Source of the DNA: an uncultured Oscillospiraceae bacterium
GTDB taxonomy: Bacteria > Bacillota > Clostridia > Oscillospirales > Oscillospiraceae
Direction: 5' to 3'
Length of the DNA: 64,000 bases
NCBI GenBank assembly: GCA_934659425.1
Contig: CAKUHU010000007.1
Span: 1-64,000 of the forward strand
The position numbers and the translations under genes are program-made. Positions 18,068-27,149 of this stretch are shown here, piece after piece; the first letter of the stretch is position 1; each line of letters begins with the position of its first letter. The notes beneath the pieces are model-generated. The model was not told the DNA's origin. It worked only from the letters and a program-made list of their open reading frames with translations, and did no database searches.

Positions 18068-18646
18068 ATGAAATTATGGAAACGAAACGCAGTGGTGGCC
18101 GCCATTGTCCTTTTTGTCTGTGTGGCAGTCTATCTCAATTGGTCTTATCAGCAGGAGAGTACCGATGTGGGGAAGACCTTGGGGCAGGCGGCACTGGTGG
18201 ATCATATCACAAACGACCCTCTGCTGAGCGGCACATCCGCCGCCCCGACTGCCGATGAGAGCGATGCCGGCAGGACAAAAGGGGCTTCCACCGGATATTT
18301 TGCCTCCGCCCGGCTGAACCGGCAGCAGGCCCGGGACAGCGCCCTTGCCATGCTGCAGGACACCCTTTCCAGTGATGCGGCGGAGGAATCGGCAAAACTG
18401 GATGCCGGCGCGGCCATTGAGACGCTGGCCTCCTCCACGGTCTCCGAGGCACAGATCGAGAATCTGGTGATCGCGAAGGGATATGCCGATTGCGTGGCAT
18501 TTATCAGCGATGGGGGTGTTTCAGTGGTGGTGTCGGCCACCGAGAACGGACTTCAGGACGCTGATGTGGCCCGGATTACGGAGATCGTCACCGGAGAGAC
18601 CGGAGTGAGCGCCAGCCAGATCAAAATTATCGAGGCGGAGGGGTAA
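18068..18646 (+). CDS. spoIIIAH: Stage III sporulation protein AH
   Basis: Mother-cell partner of SpoIIQ; the two interact across the engulfing membranes. 192 residues with one N-terminal membrane helix (VVAAIVLFVCVAVYLNW), a linker, and the YscJ/FliF-like domain in the last 100 residues (FASARLNRQQARDSALAML to VSASQIKIIEA). It is the last gene of the spoIIIA operon. No SpoIIQ gene is in this window. Confidence 0.94.
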   Translation: MKLWKRNAVVAAIVLFVCVAVYLNWSYQQESTDVGKTLGQAALVDHITNDPLLSGTSAAPTADESDAGRTKGASTGYFASARLNRQQARDSALAMLQDTLSSDAAEESAKLDAGAAIETLASSTVSEAQIENLVIAKGYADCVAFISDGGVSVVVSATENGLQDADVARITEIVTGETGVSASQIKIIEAEG

Positions 18647-18676
18647 ATTCTCTTTTTCCGGATGTTGAAAAAATGT

Positions 18677-18704
18677 TTGTATTTTTCTGCTTCTGTGGTA
18701 CAAT
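18677..18704 (+). promoter_or_regulatory. Promoter of the Asp23-family gene
   Basis: TTGTAT (18677-18682) and TACAAT (18699-18704) with a 16-base spacer, about 45 bases before the start codon. Confidence 0.6.
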
Positions 18705-18749
18705 GTAGTCAAATGGAACCTGTGCCATAGGAAAGGAAAGGTGAGCAGC

Positions 18750-19142
18750 ATGGCAGAAGGAAGGGAATACATCTCCTGCCCTGATGAGCTGGGGTGCATC
18801 CATATCTCGGAGGACGTGCTGGCGGTGACTGCCGCCGCCGCCGCTTTGGAGGTGGAGGGCGTAGGGAGTCTGGCTGCCAACCTGGGCAGTGATATTGTAG
18901 AGATGCTGGCAGGCCGGAAGAATCTGAGCAGAGGCGTGCGGGTGACTGTGACGGAAAACAGTGTGATGGTGGATATCTCCATTTTGGTGCGCTATGGCTC
19001 CTCTATTCAGGAGACGGCCCGGGCGGTGCAGGACGCGGTAGCAGTTGCCATTGCGAATACCAGCGGCTTCACGGTGGAGGGGGTCAATGTCCACGTGGCC
19101 GGGATCACGTTTGATCACACCCCAAAAACCAAACAGGGATAA
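18750..19142 (+). CDS. Asp23/Gls24 (DUF322) envelope-stress family protein
   Basis: Asp23/Gls24 proteins are small, abundant cytoplasmic proteins tied to cell-envelope homeostasis in Firmicutes. 130 residues from the ATG at 18750; an in-frame GTG 9 bases upstream is possible, but the GGAAAGG spacing fits the ATG better. The family core is clear: GCIHISEDVLAVTAAAAALE, RGVRVTVTENSVMVDISILV and VNVHVAGITFD. It sits before nusB as in Bacillus (YqhY), but a terminator and a 140-base gap separate them here. Confidence 0.9.
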   Translation: MAEGREYISCPDELGCIHISEDVLAVTAAAAALEVEGVGSLAANLGSDIVEMLAGRKNLSRGVRVTVTENSVMVDISILVRYGSSIQETARAVQDAVAVAIANTSGFTVEGVNVHVAGITFDHTPKTKQG

Positions 19143-19150
19143 GGATTCAA

Positions 19151-19187
19151 AAGGCCCGGGGCGGATCGTCCGCCCCGGGCCTTTTTT
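19151..19187 (+). terminator. Terminator after the Asp23-family gene
   Basis: AAGGCCCGGGGCGGA / TCCGCCCCGGGCCTT hairpin with a three-base loop and a T-run; very stable. Confidence 0.94.
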
Positions 19188-19284
19188 GCGCCGGGGGCCT
19201 ATTTGGGGGTTTATTTTTTGCATATCATCGTGTATACTATGGATAAGCGTAAAATGGGCCGAAAGGCCTTGGGGAGGAGACTGC

Positions 19285-19788
19285 ATGACAAGAAGTAACG
19301 CCCGGGAGATCGCCGTCCACTTCGTCTTTGAATTGGGATTTGGACACCAGTCTGCCGACGAGCTGCTGGAACAGGCGATGAAGCGCCTTGCCTTTGAACT
19401 GATCGGACAAGAGGAGCCTCTCTATGCCGAGTTTCCCAATGCCCAACAGCGGGAATACATAACTGCTCTGGTGTGCGGGGTGGATGACCACGGGCCTGAG
19501 TTGGATGGATATATCAGCAAGTATGCCATTGGTTGGAATTTTTCCCGCCTTCCCCGGGTGGTGGTGGCCATCCTTCGGGTGTGCATGTACGAGATCTTGT
19601 ATATGCAGGATGTGCCCAACGCCGCGGCCATCAACGAGGCAGTGGAGCTGACCAAGCACTATGAGGAACCGGAATTGGCCGCCTTTGTCAACGGAATCTT
19701 GGGCTCTTTTGTCCGGGAAGAACCTCTGCCGCCGCTGGAGAAAAAGCCCTGTCAGGACGCATTTGAAGCGCCGGAGGGAGAAGCTTGA
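19285..19788 (+). CDS. nusB: Transcription antitermination factor NusB
   Basis: RNA-binding factor that works with NusE (S10) in antitermination of rRNA operons. 167 residues, a little longer than the usual 130-150. N-terminal SNAREIAVHFVFELGF and C-terminal NAAAINEAVELTKHY and AAFVNGILGSFVRE are the diagnostic blocks. A middle insertion (about residues 40-75) accounts for the extra length. The ATG at 19285 has GGGGAGG upstream. Its TGA overlaps the TTG start of the next gene. Confidence 0.9.
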   Translation: MTRSNAREIAVHFVFELGFGHQSADELLEQAMKRLAFELIGQEEPLYAEFPNAQQREYITALVCGVDDHGPELDGYISKYAIGWNFSRLPRVVVAILRVCMYEILYMQDVPNAAAINEAVELTKHYEEPELAAFVNGILGSFVREEPLPPLEKKPCQDAFEAPEGEA

Positions 19789-20735
19789 GGACGCTGGGGC
19801 TGGACACCAGCAATTACACTACATCGGCGGCGGTCTTTGACGGCGCAGGCGGCTTTAACGCCGGCCGGCTGCTGGAAGTCCGGGCCGGTGGGCTGGGCCT
19901 TCGCCAGTCGGAGGCCCTTTTTCAGCATGTAAAAGCCCTGCCGGAGCGAATGGCGGAGCTGAAGAAGGCAGGGATGCTCCGCGACATTTCCGCTGTGGCC
20001 GCCTCCACCCGGCCCAGAGAGGTGGAGGGGTCCTATATGCCCTGCTTTTTGGCGGGGGAGGGGCTGGGGAGAAGCGTCGCCTCTTTGCTGGACGTACCGT
20101 TTTTTGCGGTCTCCCACCAGCAGGGGCACTTGGCTGCTGCGGCGTGGTCTGCAGGAAAGACGGAGCTGCTGAATGCCCCATTTTTGGCCTGGCACCTGTC
20201 GGGAGGGACGACAGAGCTGCTGTATGCACAGCCCGATGGGGTCAACGTGAAGGCGGAGTGCATCGGCGGGACCTCCGACATCTCCGCCGGACAACTCATC
20301 GACCGCGCGGGAGTCCTTTTGGGGCTGGCATTTCCGGCGGGGCGGGCCTTGGATGAGCTGTCCCGCCAGTCGGACGCCAGGGGGGAGCTGTTCCGGGTGA
20401 AGCTGAATGGCCTGGAGTTTTCCCTCTCTGGGGTGGAGAACAAGGTGAAAGCCATGGTAGAGGGGGGCGCGGAGGGCACCGCTGTGGCCCAGTTCGTCTT
20501 AGAGACGGTGGCGGACGTGGTTCGGCGGGCAACCTTGGAGGCACAAGAGCGGTTCCCCGGCCTGCCGGTGTTGTGCTCGGGGGGAGTGGCCTCCAACACC
20601 CGGCTGCGGCAGGTGCTGTGCGAGGCCTGTTCAGCTGTCTTCTCCCAGCCGAAGTATGCAGTGGACAACGCCATGGGAGTGGCGATCTTAGCCCATCGCC
20701 TGGCGGAGGCTGCAAAAGAGAAGGTCCGTGGATGA
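19785..20735 (+). CDS. TsaD/Kae1-like protein (M22-family paralog)
   Basis: Belongs to the ASKHA fold of TsaD/Kae1, the family that makes the t6A modification of tRNA. 316 residues starting at TTG (RTLGLDTSNYTTSAAV). The metal-binding HxxxH reads SHQQGHL near residue 110, and CSGGVASNTRLRQVL is the C-terminal nucleotide-binding block. Clostridia often carry such a paralog beside nusB or xseA in addition to true TsaD. This copy lacks TsaD's usual N-terminal ETSCDET (LDTSNYT here), so it may not be the t6A enzyme itself. It is translationally coupled to nusB. Confidence 0.8.
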   Translation: MRTLGLDTSNYTTSAAVFDGAGGFNAGRLLEVRAGGLGLRQSEALFQHVKALPERMAELKKAGMLRDISAVAASTRPREVEGSYMPCFLAGEGLGRSVASLLDVPFFAVSHQQGHLAAAAWSAGKTELLNAPFLAWHLSGGTTELLYAQPDGVNVKAECIGGTSDISAGQLIDRAGVLLGLAFPAGRALDELSRQSDARGELFRVKLNGLEFSLSGVENKVKAMVEGGAEGTAVAQFVLETVADVVRRATLEAQERFPGLPVLCSGGVASNTRLRQVLCEACSAVFSQPKYAVDNAMGVAILAHRLAEAAKEKVRG

Positions 20736-20793
20736 CATGGATTTCAGCGGTTTTATTTTGAATTAAAATTTGGCCAGGAGAAGGAGGCCTTTT

Positions 20794-21981
20794 ATGAAAT
20801 ATCCTGTCTACTCGGTCTCCCAGGTCAATGGCCACATCAAGGCCCTGCTGGATGCCGACCCGGCGCTCAACGGGCTTTTTGTCCGGGGAGAGCTGTCCAA
20901 TTATAAGGCATACCCCTCGGGACATCATTACTTTTCCCTGAAGGATGAGGGGGGAGCCATCCGGTGCGTCATGTTCCGGCGGGAGGCGTCCGCCCTCCGC
21001 TTTCGCCCCCAGAATGGGATGAAGGCGGTGGCGTTTGGCCGAGTGGCCGTCTTTCCCCGGGATGGGCAGTATCAGCTGTACGTCTCCTCCCTGACCCCTG
21101 ACGGGATCGGAGAGCTGTATGAGGCCTTTGAGAGGCTTAAGGCAAAGCTGGCGGCGGAGGGGCTCTTTGCTGAGGAGCATAAAAAGCCCATCCCAAAATT
21201 TCCCGCTCGGATCGCTTTGGTGACCTCTCCGGCGGGGGCGGCAGTGCGGGATATGATCCGCATTTTAGGTGCCCGGTGGCCCATGGCGGAGGTCTATGTA
21301 GTGCCCTGCCGGGTCCAGGGGGCGGAGGCCCCTGCTGAGATCGCGGGAGCCATTCGCTGGGTCAATGAGGAGGGTTTGGCCGACCTGATCATCACAGGCC
21401 GGGGCGGCGGGTCCATGGAGGACCTTTGGTGCTTCAACGAGGAGGAGGTGGCCCGGGCTATTTACGCCTCCCGCCTCCCGGTGATCTCCGCCGTGGGCCA
21501 TGAGCCCGACGTGACCATTGCCGACTACGTCGCCGATCTGCGGGCAGCCACCCCGTCCAATGGGGCTGAGTTGGCGGTGCCCGATCAAAACGAGCAGCTT
21601 GCCCTTTTGGATCATTTGAGCCGCCGGATGGGAAGAGCGGTGGAGCGCCGGCTTGGAGAGGCGAGGAGCGTTTTGGAGCGGGCAGGCAGAAGCCGTATAC
21701 TCCAAAATCCCATGAGCTGGGTGGATGACAGGAGGATGCTCCTGGATCGTCAGCGGGACAGCCTTTCTCATGGCATGACCGCGTGCCTGGGCACCCAGCG
21801 GGAGGGGTTTGCCCGTTTGGCTGTCGGCCTGGATGCCTTAAGCCCCTTGAAGGTCCTGGGGCGGGGCTACTCCATTGCCCAGGGCCCCAAGGGCGTTGTG
21901 AAAAGAGTGGACGATGTGGCACCGGGGGATGCGCTGCGGCTGCGGGTGTCCGACGGCGAGATTTCCTGCGAGGTAAGATAG
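20794..21981 (+). CDS. xseA: Exodeoxyribonuclease VII large subunit
   Basis: Catalytic subunit of exonuclease VII, which degrades single-stranded DNA from both ends. 395 residues. An N-terminal OB fold (VYSVSQVNGHIKALLDAD, LFVRGELSNYK) leads to the catalytic domain with ITSPAGAAVRDM-type sequence (VTSPAGAAVRDMIRILGARW), ITGRGGGSMEDLW and SAVGHEPDVTIADYVAD. AAGGAGG is 6 bases before the ATG at 20794, so the in-frame upstream start is rejected. It pairs with xseB 33 bases downstream. Confidence 0.95.
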   Translation: MKYPVYSVSQVNGHIKALLDADPALNGLFVRGELSNYKAYPSGHHYFSLKDEGGAIRCVMFRREASALRFRPQNGMKAVAFGRVAVFPRDGQYQLYVSSLTPDGIGELYEAFERLKAKLAAEGLFAEEHKKPIPKFPARIALVTSPAGAAVRDMIRILGARWPMAEVYVVPCRVQGAEAPAEIAGAIRWVNEEGLADLIITGRGGGSMEDLWCFNEEEVARAIYASRLPVISAVGHEPDVTIADYVADLRAATPSNGAELAVPDQNEQLALLDHLSRRMGRAVERRLGEARSVLERAGRSRILQNPMSWVDDRRMLLDRQRDSLSHGMTACLGTQREGFARLAVGLDALSPLKVLGRGYSIAQGPKGVVKRVDDVAPGDALRLRVSDGEISCEVR

Positions 21982-22014
21982 CGCTTCCTTTGAAGAGAAG
22001 AGGAGAGATCAGAT

Positions 22015-22248
22015 ATGGCGCAAAAAAAATTGTCATTTGAAGAGGCCATGGCCCGGCTGGAGGTCATCGTGGCCCGGCTGGAGAAGGGGGACCTCCCTTT
22101 GGAGGAGGCACTGGAACTCTTTGAAGAGGGGACCCGCCTCATGAAGCAGTGCTCTGCCGCACTGGACAAGGCAGAACAAAAAGTGGCGAAATTGCTCCCC
22201 TCCGCTGACGGCGCGGTGGAGGAGCCCATGGAGGAGATGGAACTGTGA
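22015..22248 (+). CDS. xseB: Exodeoxyribonuclease VII small subunit
   Basis: Small helical subunit of exonuclease VII, 77 residues. The family pattern LSFEEAMARLEVIVARLEKG followed by DLPLEEALELFEEGTRLMKQ is complete. It lies between xseA and ispA; its TGA overlaps the ispA GTG start. Confidence 0.95.
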   Translation: MAQKKLSFEEAMARLEVIVARLEKGDLPLEEALELFEEGTRLMKQCSAALDKAEQKVAKLLPSADGAVEEPMEEMEL

Positions 22249-23123
22249 CGTTTCAAGAACAGCTGACAGCCGACAAGGCACTGGTGGAAGAGGCGCTGAA
22301 AGAGGCTTTCCGGGGCAGGGAGCCCCGTGCTGACATCTATGACGCGATGAATTACAGCCTGTTAGCGGGGGGCAAGCGGATTCGCCCTATCCTAACGCTG
22401 GAGGCCTGCCGACTGTGCGGCGGGGAAGTGGAGGACGCCCTGCCCTTTGCGTGTGCGGTGGAGATGATCCACACCTATTCCCTTATCCACGATGACCTGC
22501 CCTGCATGGACAACGATGACCTGCGCCGGGGCCGACCCACCAACCACAAGGTGTATGGGGAGGCAGTGGCGGTGCTGGCCGGAGACGGGCTGCTTACTGC
22601 CGCCTTTGAGACTGCGCTGGAAAACCGGGGGGATGTGCCCCATGAGCGGGTCTTAGAAGCCTTGTCCTGCCTGGCCCGGGCCGCCGGCGCCGCCGGTATG
22701 GTGGGTGGCCAGAGCCTTGATATGGCGGGGGAGGGACACGCCTTGACCCTGTCCGACGTGGAGGAACTCCAGCGGCTCAAGACAGGGGCGTTGATCGCCG
22801 CTTCTGCGGAGATGGGCTGCATTTTGGCCGGTGGCAGCGAGGAACAGCGGCAGGCGGTCCGGCGCTATGCGGAGAAGATAGGGCTGGCCTTCCAGATTCG
22901 GGACGATATGCTGGATGTGGCCGGGGACGCCGCGGAGATGGGGAAGCCCATCGGTTCCGACGCCAAGGCGGAGAAGACCACCTTTGTGACGCTGAAGGGC
23001 CTGGAGGAGTGCGGCAGGCTGGTGGAAAAGCTCACATTGGAGGCGGAAGACGCGCTCTCCTCCTTCCGGCACCCGGAGTTTCTGATAGATCTGGCCCGCA
23101 CTTTGGTGGGGCGGACAAATTGA
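22245..23123 (+). CDS. ispA: Farnesyl/geranyl diphosphate synthase IspA
   Basis: Joins isopentenyl diphosphate units to make farnesyl diphosphate for quinone and cell-wall lipid carriers. 292 residues, the normal length. The first aspartate-rich motif is DDLPCMDNDDLRRGRPTNH (near residues 83-101) and the second is IRDDMLDV; GGKRIRP is the N-terminal substrate-binding block. The GTG start overlaps the xseB stop as GTGA. It supplies the pathway begun by dxs, two genes downstream. Confidence 0.94.
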   Translation: MTFQEQLTADKALVEEALKEAFRGREPRADIYDAMNYSLLAGGKRIRPILTLEACRLCGGEVEDALPFACAVEMIHTYSLIHDDLPCMDNDDLRRGRPTNHKVYGEAVAVLAGDGLLTAAFETALENRGDVPHERVLEALSCLARAAGAAGMVGGQSLDMAGEGHALTLSDVEELQRLKTGALIAASAEMGCILAGGSEEQRQAVRRYAEKIGLAFQIRDDMLDVAGDAAEMGKPIGSDAKAEKTTFVTLKGLEECGRLVEKLTLEAEDALSSFRHPEFLIDLARTLVGRTN

Positions 23124-23133
23124 GGATAGTTTG

Positions 23134-23595
23134 ATGAATGTTGTGGATTTTCCCACGGGAAATTTGATCTTGAACCTGTCGATCTTGGCCTGGGCCATTG
23201 CACAGGTTTTGAAATTCATGGTGGTTTTGGTGACGGAGCGGAGGCTGGATTGGAAGCACATCCTCTCCAGTGGGGGGATGCCCAGCTCCCACTCCTCCAC
23301 GGTTTGCGCCTGCGCGTCAGCGGTGGCCTATCTCTACGGTTGGGGTTCGCCCATGTTTGCCATTGCCGCTGTGCTGGCGGTGGTGGTGATGTATGATGCC
23401 TCCAATGTCCGCCGGGCGGCGGGAGAGCAGGCCAAAATATTGAACTACATCATGGAAAACTGGACGCAGATCAAACCGGATGTGTTCGGAAAGCACCTCA
23501 AGGAGTTTTTGGGGCATACACCGCTCCAGGTCTTAATGGGGGCGATTTTGGGAATTGTTGTGGGCTGGGGAGGCGCCTGGTTCTTCACCCGCTGA
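23134..23595 (+). CDS. Divergent PAP2-family membrane protein (DUF212)
   Basis: Small membrane protein of the divergent PAP2 (DUF212, YuiD-like) family, 153 residues with four hydrophobic segments. The phosphatase-like motifs GGMPSSHSSTVCA and RRAAGEQAKILN are clear. Members are thought to act on lipid or isoprenyl phosphates, which fits the place between ispA and dxs, but no reaction is proven. The ATG at 23134 is preferred over a TTG one codon upstream. Confidence 0.87.
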   Translation: MNVVDFPTGNLILNLSILAWAIAQVLKFMVVLVTERRLDWKHILSSGGMPSSHSSTVCACASAVAYLYGWGSPMFAIAAVLAVVVMYDASNVRRAAGEQAKILNYIMENWTQIKPDVFGKHLKEFLGHTPLQVLMGAILGIVVGWGGAWFFTR

Positions 23596-23624
23596 AAAAG
23601 ATACCTGGAAGGGGGGCGGCAGCT

Positions 23625-25490
23625 CTGCTGAAAATTCCAAATAATCTCCACCTCATCTCTGACGCGGAGGCAGAGACGCTTTGCCGTCAGCTCCGGACAC
23701 GGCTGGTGGAGGTCACGTCCCGGACGGGAGGCCATTTGGCCTCCAACTTGGGAGTGGTGGAGTTGACGGTGGCGCTCCACCGAGTCTTTGTCCCCGAACA
23801 GGACCGCATCGTTTTTGATGTAGGGCACCAGTGCTATTGCCACAAAATGCTCACCGGACGGAACGCTTTGATGGACACGCTGCGCTCCTTCGGTGGGATC
23901 TCCGGATTCCCCAAGCCAGGGGAGAGCATCTGCGATGCATTTTCTGTGGGACATGCCTCCACCGCCGTCTCAGCGGCGGTGGGGATGGCGCGGGCCAGGA
24001 CCATTCTACATAAGGACTATCATGTGGTGGCCCTTTTGGGGGATGGGGCCCTGTCCGGCGGGCTGGCCTATGAGGGACTGTCCGACGCGGGAGACAGCGG
24101 CGAGCCCCTGCTGGTGGTTTTGAACGACAACGGCATGTCCATCACCCGGAGTGTGGGCGGTGTGGCGGAGCATTTGGCCCGCCAGCGCTTGAAGCCTCAG
24201 TATCTCAGCTTTAAGAAGGGCTACCGCCGGGTGATGAACGCCTTTTCCCTGGGCCGCCATATTTACCGGATCACCCATAAGGTCAAGACGGCGGTGAAGG
24301 AGACCCTGCTGCCGTGCAGCCTTTTTGAGGATATGGGCTTTACCTATTTGGGGCCGGTGGACGGACACGATGTGAAGAGCCTGACCCGGCTCATGAAATA
24401 TGCCAAGGACTTGGAGGGGCCTGTGCTCCTCCACGTGAGAACGGTGAAGGGCAAGGGATATGCTCCAGCCGAGGCGGAGCCGGACCGGTTTCACGGTGTG
24501 GGAAGATTTGACCCGGACACCGGGGCGGCGCTGAGCGGCGGAGGCGAAAACTTTTCCAAGGTGTTTGGGGAGACGCTGTGCGAGCTGGCAGAGAAGGATC
24601 CCCGCATCTGTGCAGTCACTGCCGCCATGCAGCCGGGGACCGGTTTGGACAATTTTGCCAAGAGGTTTCCGGAGCGGTTTTTTGATGTGGGGATCGCCGA
24701 GGGCCATGCAGTTACCATGTGTGCTGGCATGGCCAAACAGGGAATGGTGCCTGTCTTTGCGGTCTATTCCTCCTTTCTCCAGCGGGCCTATGATATGCTG
24801 ATCCACGATGTGGCCATCCAGGGCCTCCATGTGGTGGTGTGTGTGGACCGGGCCGGACTGGTGGGGGAGGATGGGGAGACCCATCACGGTGTCTTCGATG
24901 TGGGGTTTCTGAGCACTGTCCCGGGCATGAAGATATTGGCCCCTGCCAACTACGCTGAGCTGCGCACCATGCTGGACTACGCCGTCCATCAGCTGAAAGG
25001 CCCGGCGGCGATCCGCTATCCCCGGGGGGGCGAGGGTGCCTATACTGCCGACAGCGGCCTGGAGAGCGGGGTGGTCCTTCGGGCGGGAGAAGATGTGACC
25101 TTAGCGGGCTACGGCACGCAGATCAACGCCCTCTTGGAGGCGGCGGAGCGGCTGGGGAAGGAACAGATCTCTGCGGAGGTCGTCAAGCTGAATGATCTTA
25201 CGCCCAAATCCTGGGGGCACCTTTTCGGTTCGGTGGAAAAGACGGGAAACCTCTGGTTTTTCGAGGAGAGCATGGAGTACCACTGTGTGGGCCAGCGGGT
25301 GGCCGCTGATATGGCGGTATGCGGTATCCCAGTCAGGCACCTTGTCCTGCGGAATCTGGGAGGAAAAATCCCACCCCAGGGCACAGTGGAGCAGCTTCGC
25401 CGGATGTTCAACCTGGATGGAGAGAGCATTGCACGGCAGGTAAAGGAGGTGGCTGTCCATGAAAAAGCGTTTGGACGTTCTGCTCTTTGA
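23625..25490 (+). CDS. dxs: 1-deoxy-D-xylulose-5-phosphate synthase
   Basis: Thiamine-diphosphate enzyme that makes DXP from pyruvate and glyceraldehyde-3-phosphate, the first step of the MEP isoprenoid pathway. Conserved blocks are GGHLASNLGVVELTVALH, DVGHQCYCHKML, GDGALSGGLAYEG (ThDP/Mg site), FAEGHAVT-type DVGIAEGHAVTMCAGMA, and the transketolase C-domain. No ATG, GTG or TTG is in frame between 23592 and 23706. Family-like residues (IPNNLHLISDAEAETL) are encoded from 23634, so the start is probably CTG at 23625 or 23628 behind GGAAGGGGGG, giving about 621 residues, the usual length. The end overlaps tlyA by 32 bases. Confidence 0.9.
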   Translation: MLKIPNNLHLISDAEAETLCRQLRTRLVEVTSRTGGHLASNLGVVELTVALHRVFVPEQDRIVFDVGHQCYCHKMLTGRNALMDTLRSFGGISGFPKPGESICDAFSVGHASTAVSAAVGMARARTILHKDYHVVALLGDGALSGGLAYEGLSDAGDSGEPLLVVLNDNGMSITRSVGGVAEHLARQRLKPQYLSFKKGYRRVMNAFSLGRHIYRITHKVKTAVKETLLPCSLFEDMGFTYLGPVDGHDVKSLTRLMKYAKDLEGPVLLHVRTVKGKGYAPAEAEPDRFHGVGRFDPDTGAALSGGGENFSKVFGETLCELAEKDPRICAVTAAMQPGTGLDNFAKRFPERFFDVGIAEGHAVTMCAGMAKQGMVPVFAVYSSFLQRAYDMLIHDVAIQGLHVVVCVDRAGLVGEDGETHHGVFDVGFLSTVPGMKILAPANYAELRTMLDYAVHQLKGPAAIRYPRGGEGAYTADSGLESGVVLRAGEDVTLAGYGTQINALLEAAERLGKEQISAEVVKLNDLTPKSWGHLFGSVEKTGNLWFFEESMEYHCVGQRVAADMAVCGIPVRHLVLRNLGGKIPPQGTVEQLRRMFNLDGESIARQVKEVAVHEKAFGRSAL

Positions 25491-26286
25491 GCGGGGGCTG
25501 GCAGAGAGCCGTCAGAAGGCTCAGGCCATTATCATGAGCGGCCAGGTCTATGTGAGCGGCCAAAAGGTGGACAAGGCAGGCGCCCCCACAGAGGAGGGCG
25601 CATCCATTGAGGTCCGGGGGGGCGGACTGAAATATGTCAGCCGGGGCGGGCTCAAGCTGGAGAAAGCCATGGAAACTTGGCCCATTTTGCTCTCCGGCGC
25701 TGTATGTGCTGACATCGGAGCCTCCACGGGAGGTTTTACTGACTGTATGCTCCAAAACGGAGCGGCCAAGGTATATGCAGTAGATGTGGGTTATGGCCAG
25801 TTTGCCTGGAAGCTGAGAACGGATCCCCGGGTGATCTGCCTGGAACGGACCAATGCCCGGTATCTGACCCATGAGCAGATCCCCGATACGCTGGATTTTG
25901 CCAGTGTGGACGTGTCTTTTATCTCGCTGAACCTGATCCTGCCCCCGCTGCGGAGCTTGATGGAGACTGGGGCCCAGACGGTATGCCTCATCAAGCCCCA
26001 GTTTGAGGCGGGAAAGGAGAAGGTGGGAAAAAAGGGCGTGGTCCGGGACAAGGGAGTTCACTTGGAGGTGCTGGAGCACTTTTTGGACCATGCGGCGGCA
26101 GCCGGCTTTGTGGTGAGGGGGATCACCTATTCCCCGATCCGGGGGCCGGAGGGGAATATTGAATATTTGGGCTGGCTCTCAGCAGGCAGCGGAGAACCCT
26201 GGCAGGGAGATCTGCCCCTTGTGGTGGAGGCTTCCCACGCCCAGCTGAAAGAACATGAACCCAAAGCAGAGGAGGCGGGATTGTGA
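25459..26286 (+). CDS. tlyA: TlyA-family rRNA 2'-O-methyltransferase
   Basis: Methylates ribosomal RNA (cytidine 2'-O) in characterised family members; 275 residues. An N-terminal S4 RNA-binding domain (RLDVLLFERGLAESRQKAQA) is followed by an FtsJ-type methyltransferase domain with the SAM loop DIGASTGGFTDCML near residues 88-101 and KPQFEAGKEKVGKKGVVRD. The ATG lies inside the end of dxs and the stop overlaps nadK, so it is embedded in one operon. Confidence 0.92.
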   Translation: MKKRLDVLLFERGLAESRQKAQAIIMSGQVYVSGQKVDKAGAPTEEGASIEVRGGGLKYVSRGGLKLEKAMETWPILLSGAVCADIGASTGGFTDCMLQNGAAKVYAVDVGYGQFAWKLRTDPRVICLERTNARYLTHEQIPDTLDFASVDVSFISLNLILPPLRSLMETGAQTVCLIKPQFEAGKEKVGKKGVVRDKGVHLEVLEHFLDHAAAAGFVVRGITYSPIRGPEGNIEYLGWLSAGSGEPWQGDLPLVVEASHAQLKEHEPKAEEAGL

Positions 26287-27146
26287 AGATCGTACTCAGT
26301 CCCAACCCTTACCGTGATAAGGGCCTGAAGGCCGCCCAGGGCGCCGAGCGGGTGCTGAAGGAGGCGGGGGCGGAGATTTGCATGTGCTTTCCCTTTGAGT
26401 TAGAGCGGGGGAATATAGAGGTGCCCAGCCATCTGAAATTTCTCCCCGCGGAAGAGGCGTTTCGGGGGGCAGATCTCTTGGTGTGCTTTGGTGGAGACGG
26501 GACCATCCTGCATGCCGCAAAGGACGCGCAGGCGCACCAGATCCCAATTTTGGGAGTCAACCTGGGCAGTGTGGGCTTCATGGCTGAGCTGGAGGCCTCT
26601 GAGATCTCCCTTCTTGCCAGGCTGACCCAGGGGAAATACCGACTGGAGGAGCGTATGATGCTGGATGTGGCAGTCCGGCGGGAGGGGCGGATTATCTACC
26701 GGGATCTCGCCCTTAACGACGCGGTGATTACGAAGGGGGCGGTGGCCCGGATCATCGACCTGGATGTAAAGGCTGACGGGGCTTTGGTGGACCGGTATTC
26801 CGGAGACGGCGTCATCGTCTCCACACCCACCGGCTCCACCGCTTACGCCATGTCCGCCGGAGGCCCCATCGTGGAGCCTACGGCAGAAAATATCGTGGTC
26901 ACGCCCATTTGCCCTCATGCACTTCACGCCCGGTCCTTTGTGCTGGATGGACACCGAAAGGTGGAGGTGAAAATGGGAAAGCTCTCCCGAAAGACGGCTT
27001 ATCTGTCAGTAGATGGGGGAAAGGCCTTTCGCCTGGGGGGGAACGACCAGGTGGAATTGTGCCGTTCCCGGTCCAAGTCGCGGCTGGTCAGACTGACAAA
27101 CCGGAGCTTTTACACCGTGGTGAATCAAAAGTTGGGGAGGACATGA
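26283..27146 (+). CDS. nadK: NAD kinase
   Basis: Phosphorylates NAD to NADP. 287 residues. The catalytic GGDGTILHAAKDA (with Asp in GGDGT), GVNLGSVGFMAELEA, DGVIVSTPTGSTAYAMSAGG and the NE/D-type substrate region LNDAVITKG are all visible. The GTG start overlaps the tlyA stop as GTGA. The order dxs-tlyA-nadK-argR-recN is conserved in Firmicutes. Confidence 0.95.
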   Translation: MKIVLSPNPYRDKGLKAAQGAERVLKEAGAEICMCFPFELERGNIEVPSHLKFLPAEEAFRGADLLVCFGGDGTILHAAKDAQAHQIPILGVNLGSVGFMAELEASEISLLARLTQGKYRLEERMMLDVAVRREGRIIYRDLALNDAVITKGAVARIIDLDVKADGALVDRYSGDGVIVSTPTGSTAYAMSAGGPIVEPTAENIVVTPICPHALHARSFVLDGHRKVEVKMGKLSRKTAYLSVDGGKAFRLGGNDQVELCRSRSKSRLVRLTNRSFYTVVNQKLGRT

Positions 27147-27149
27147 CCG

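Noticed and set aside
19785-20735. Naming this gene tsaD
   Set aside because: The N-terminal TsaD motif is altered and Clostridia often have such a paralog beside nusB in addition to TsaD; a TsaD-like label is safer.
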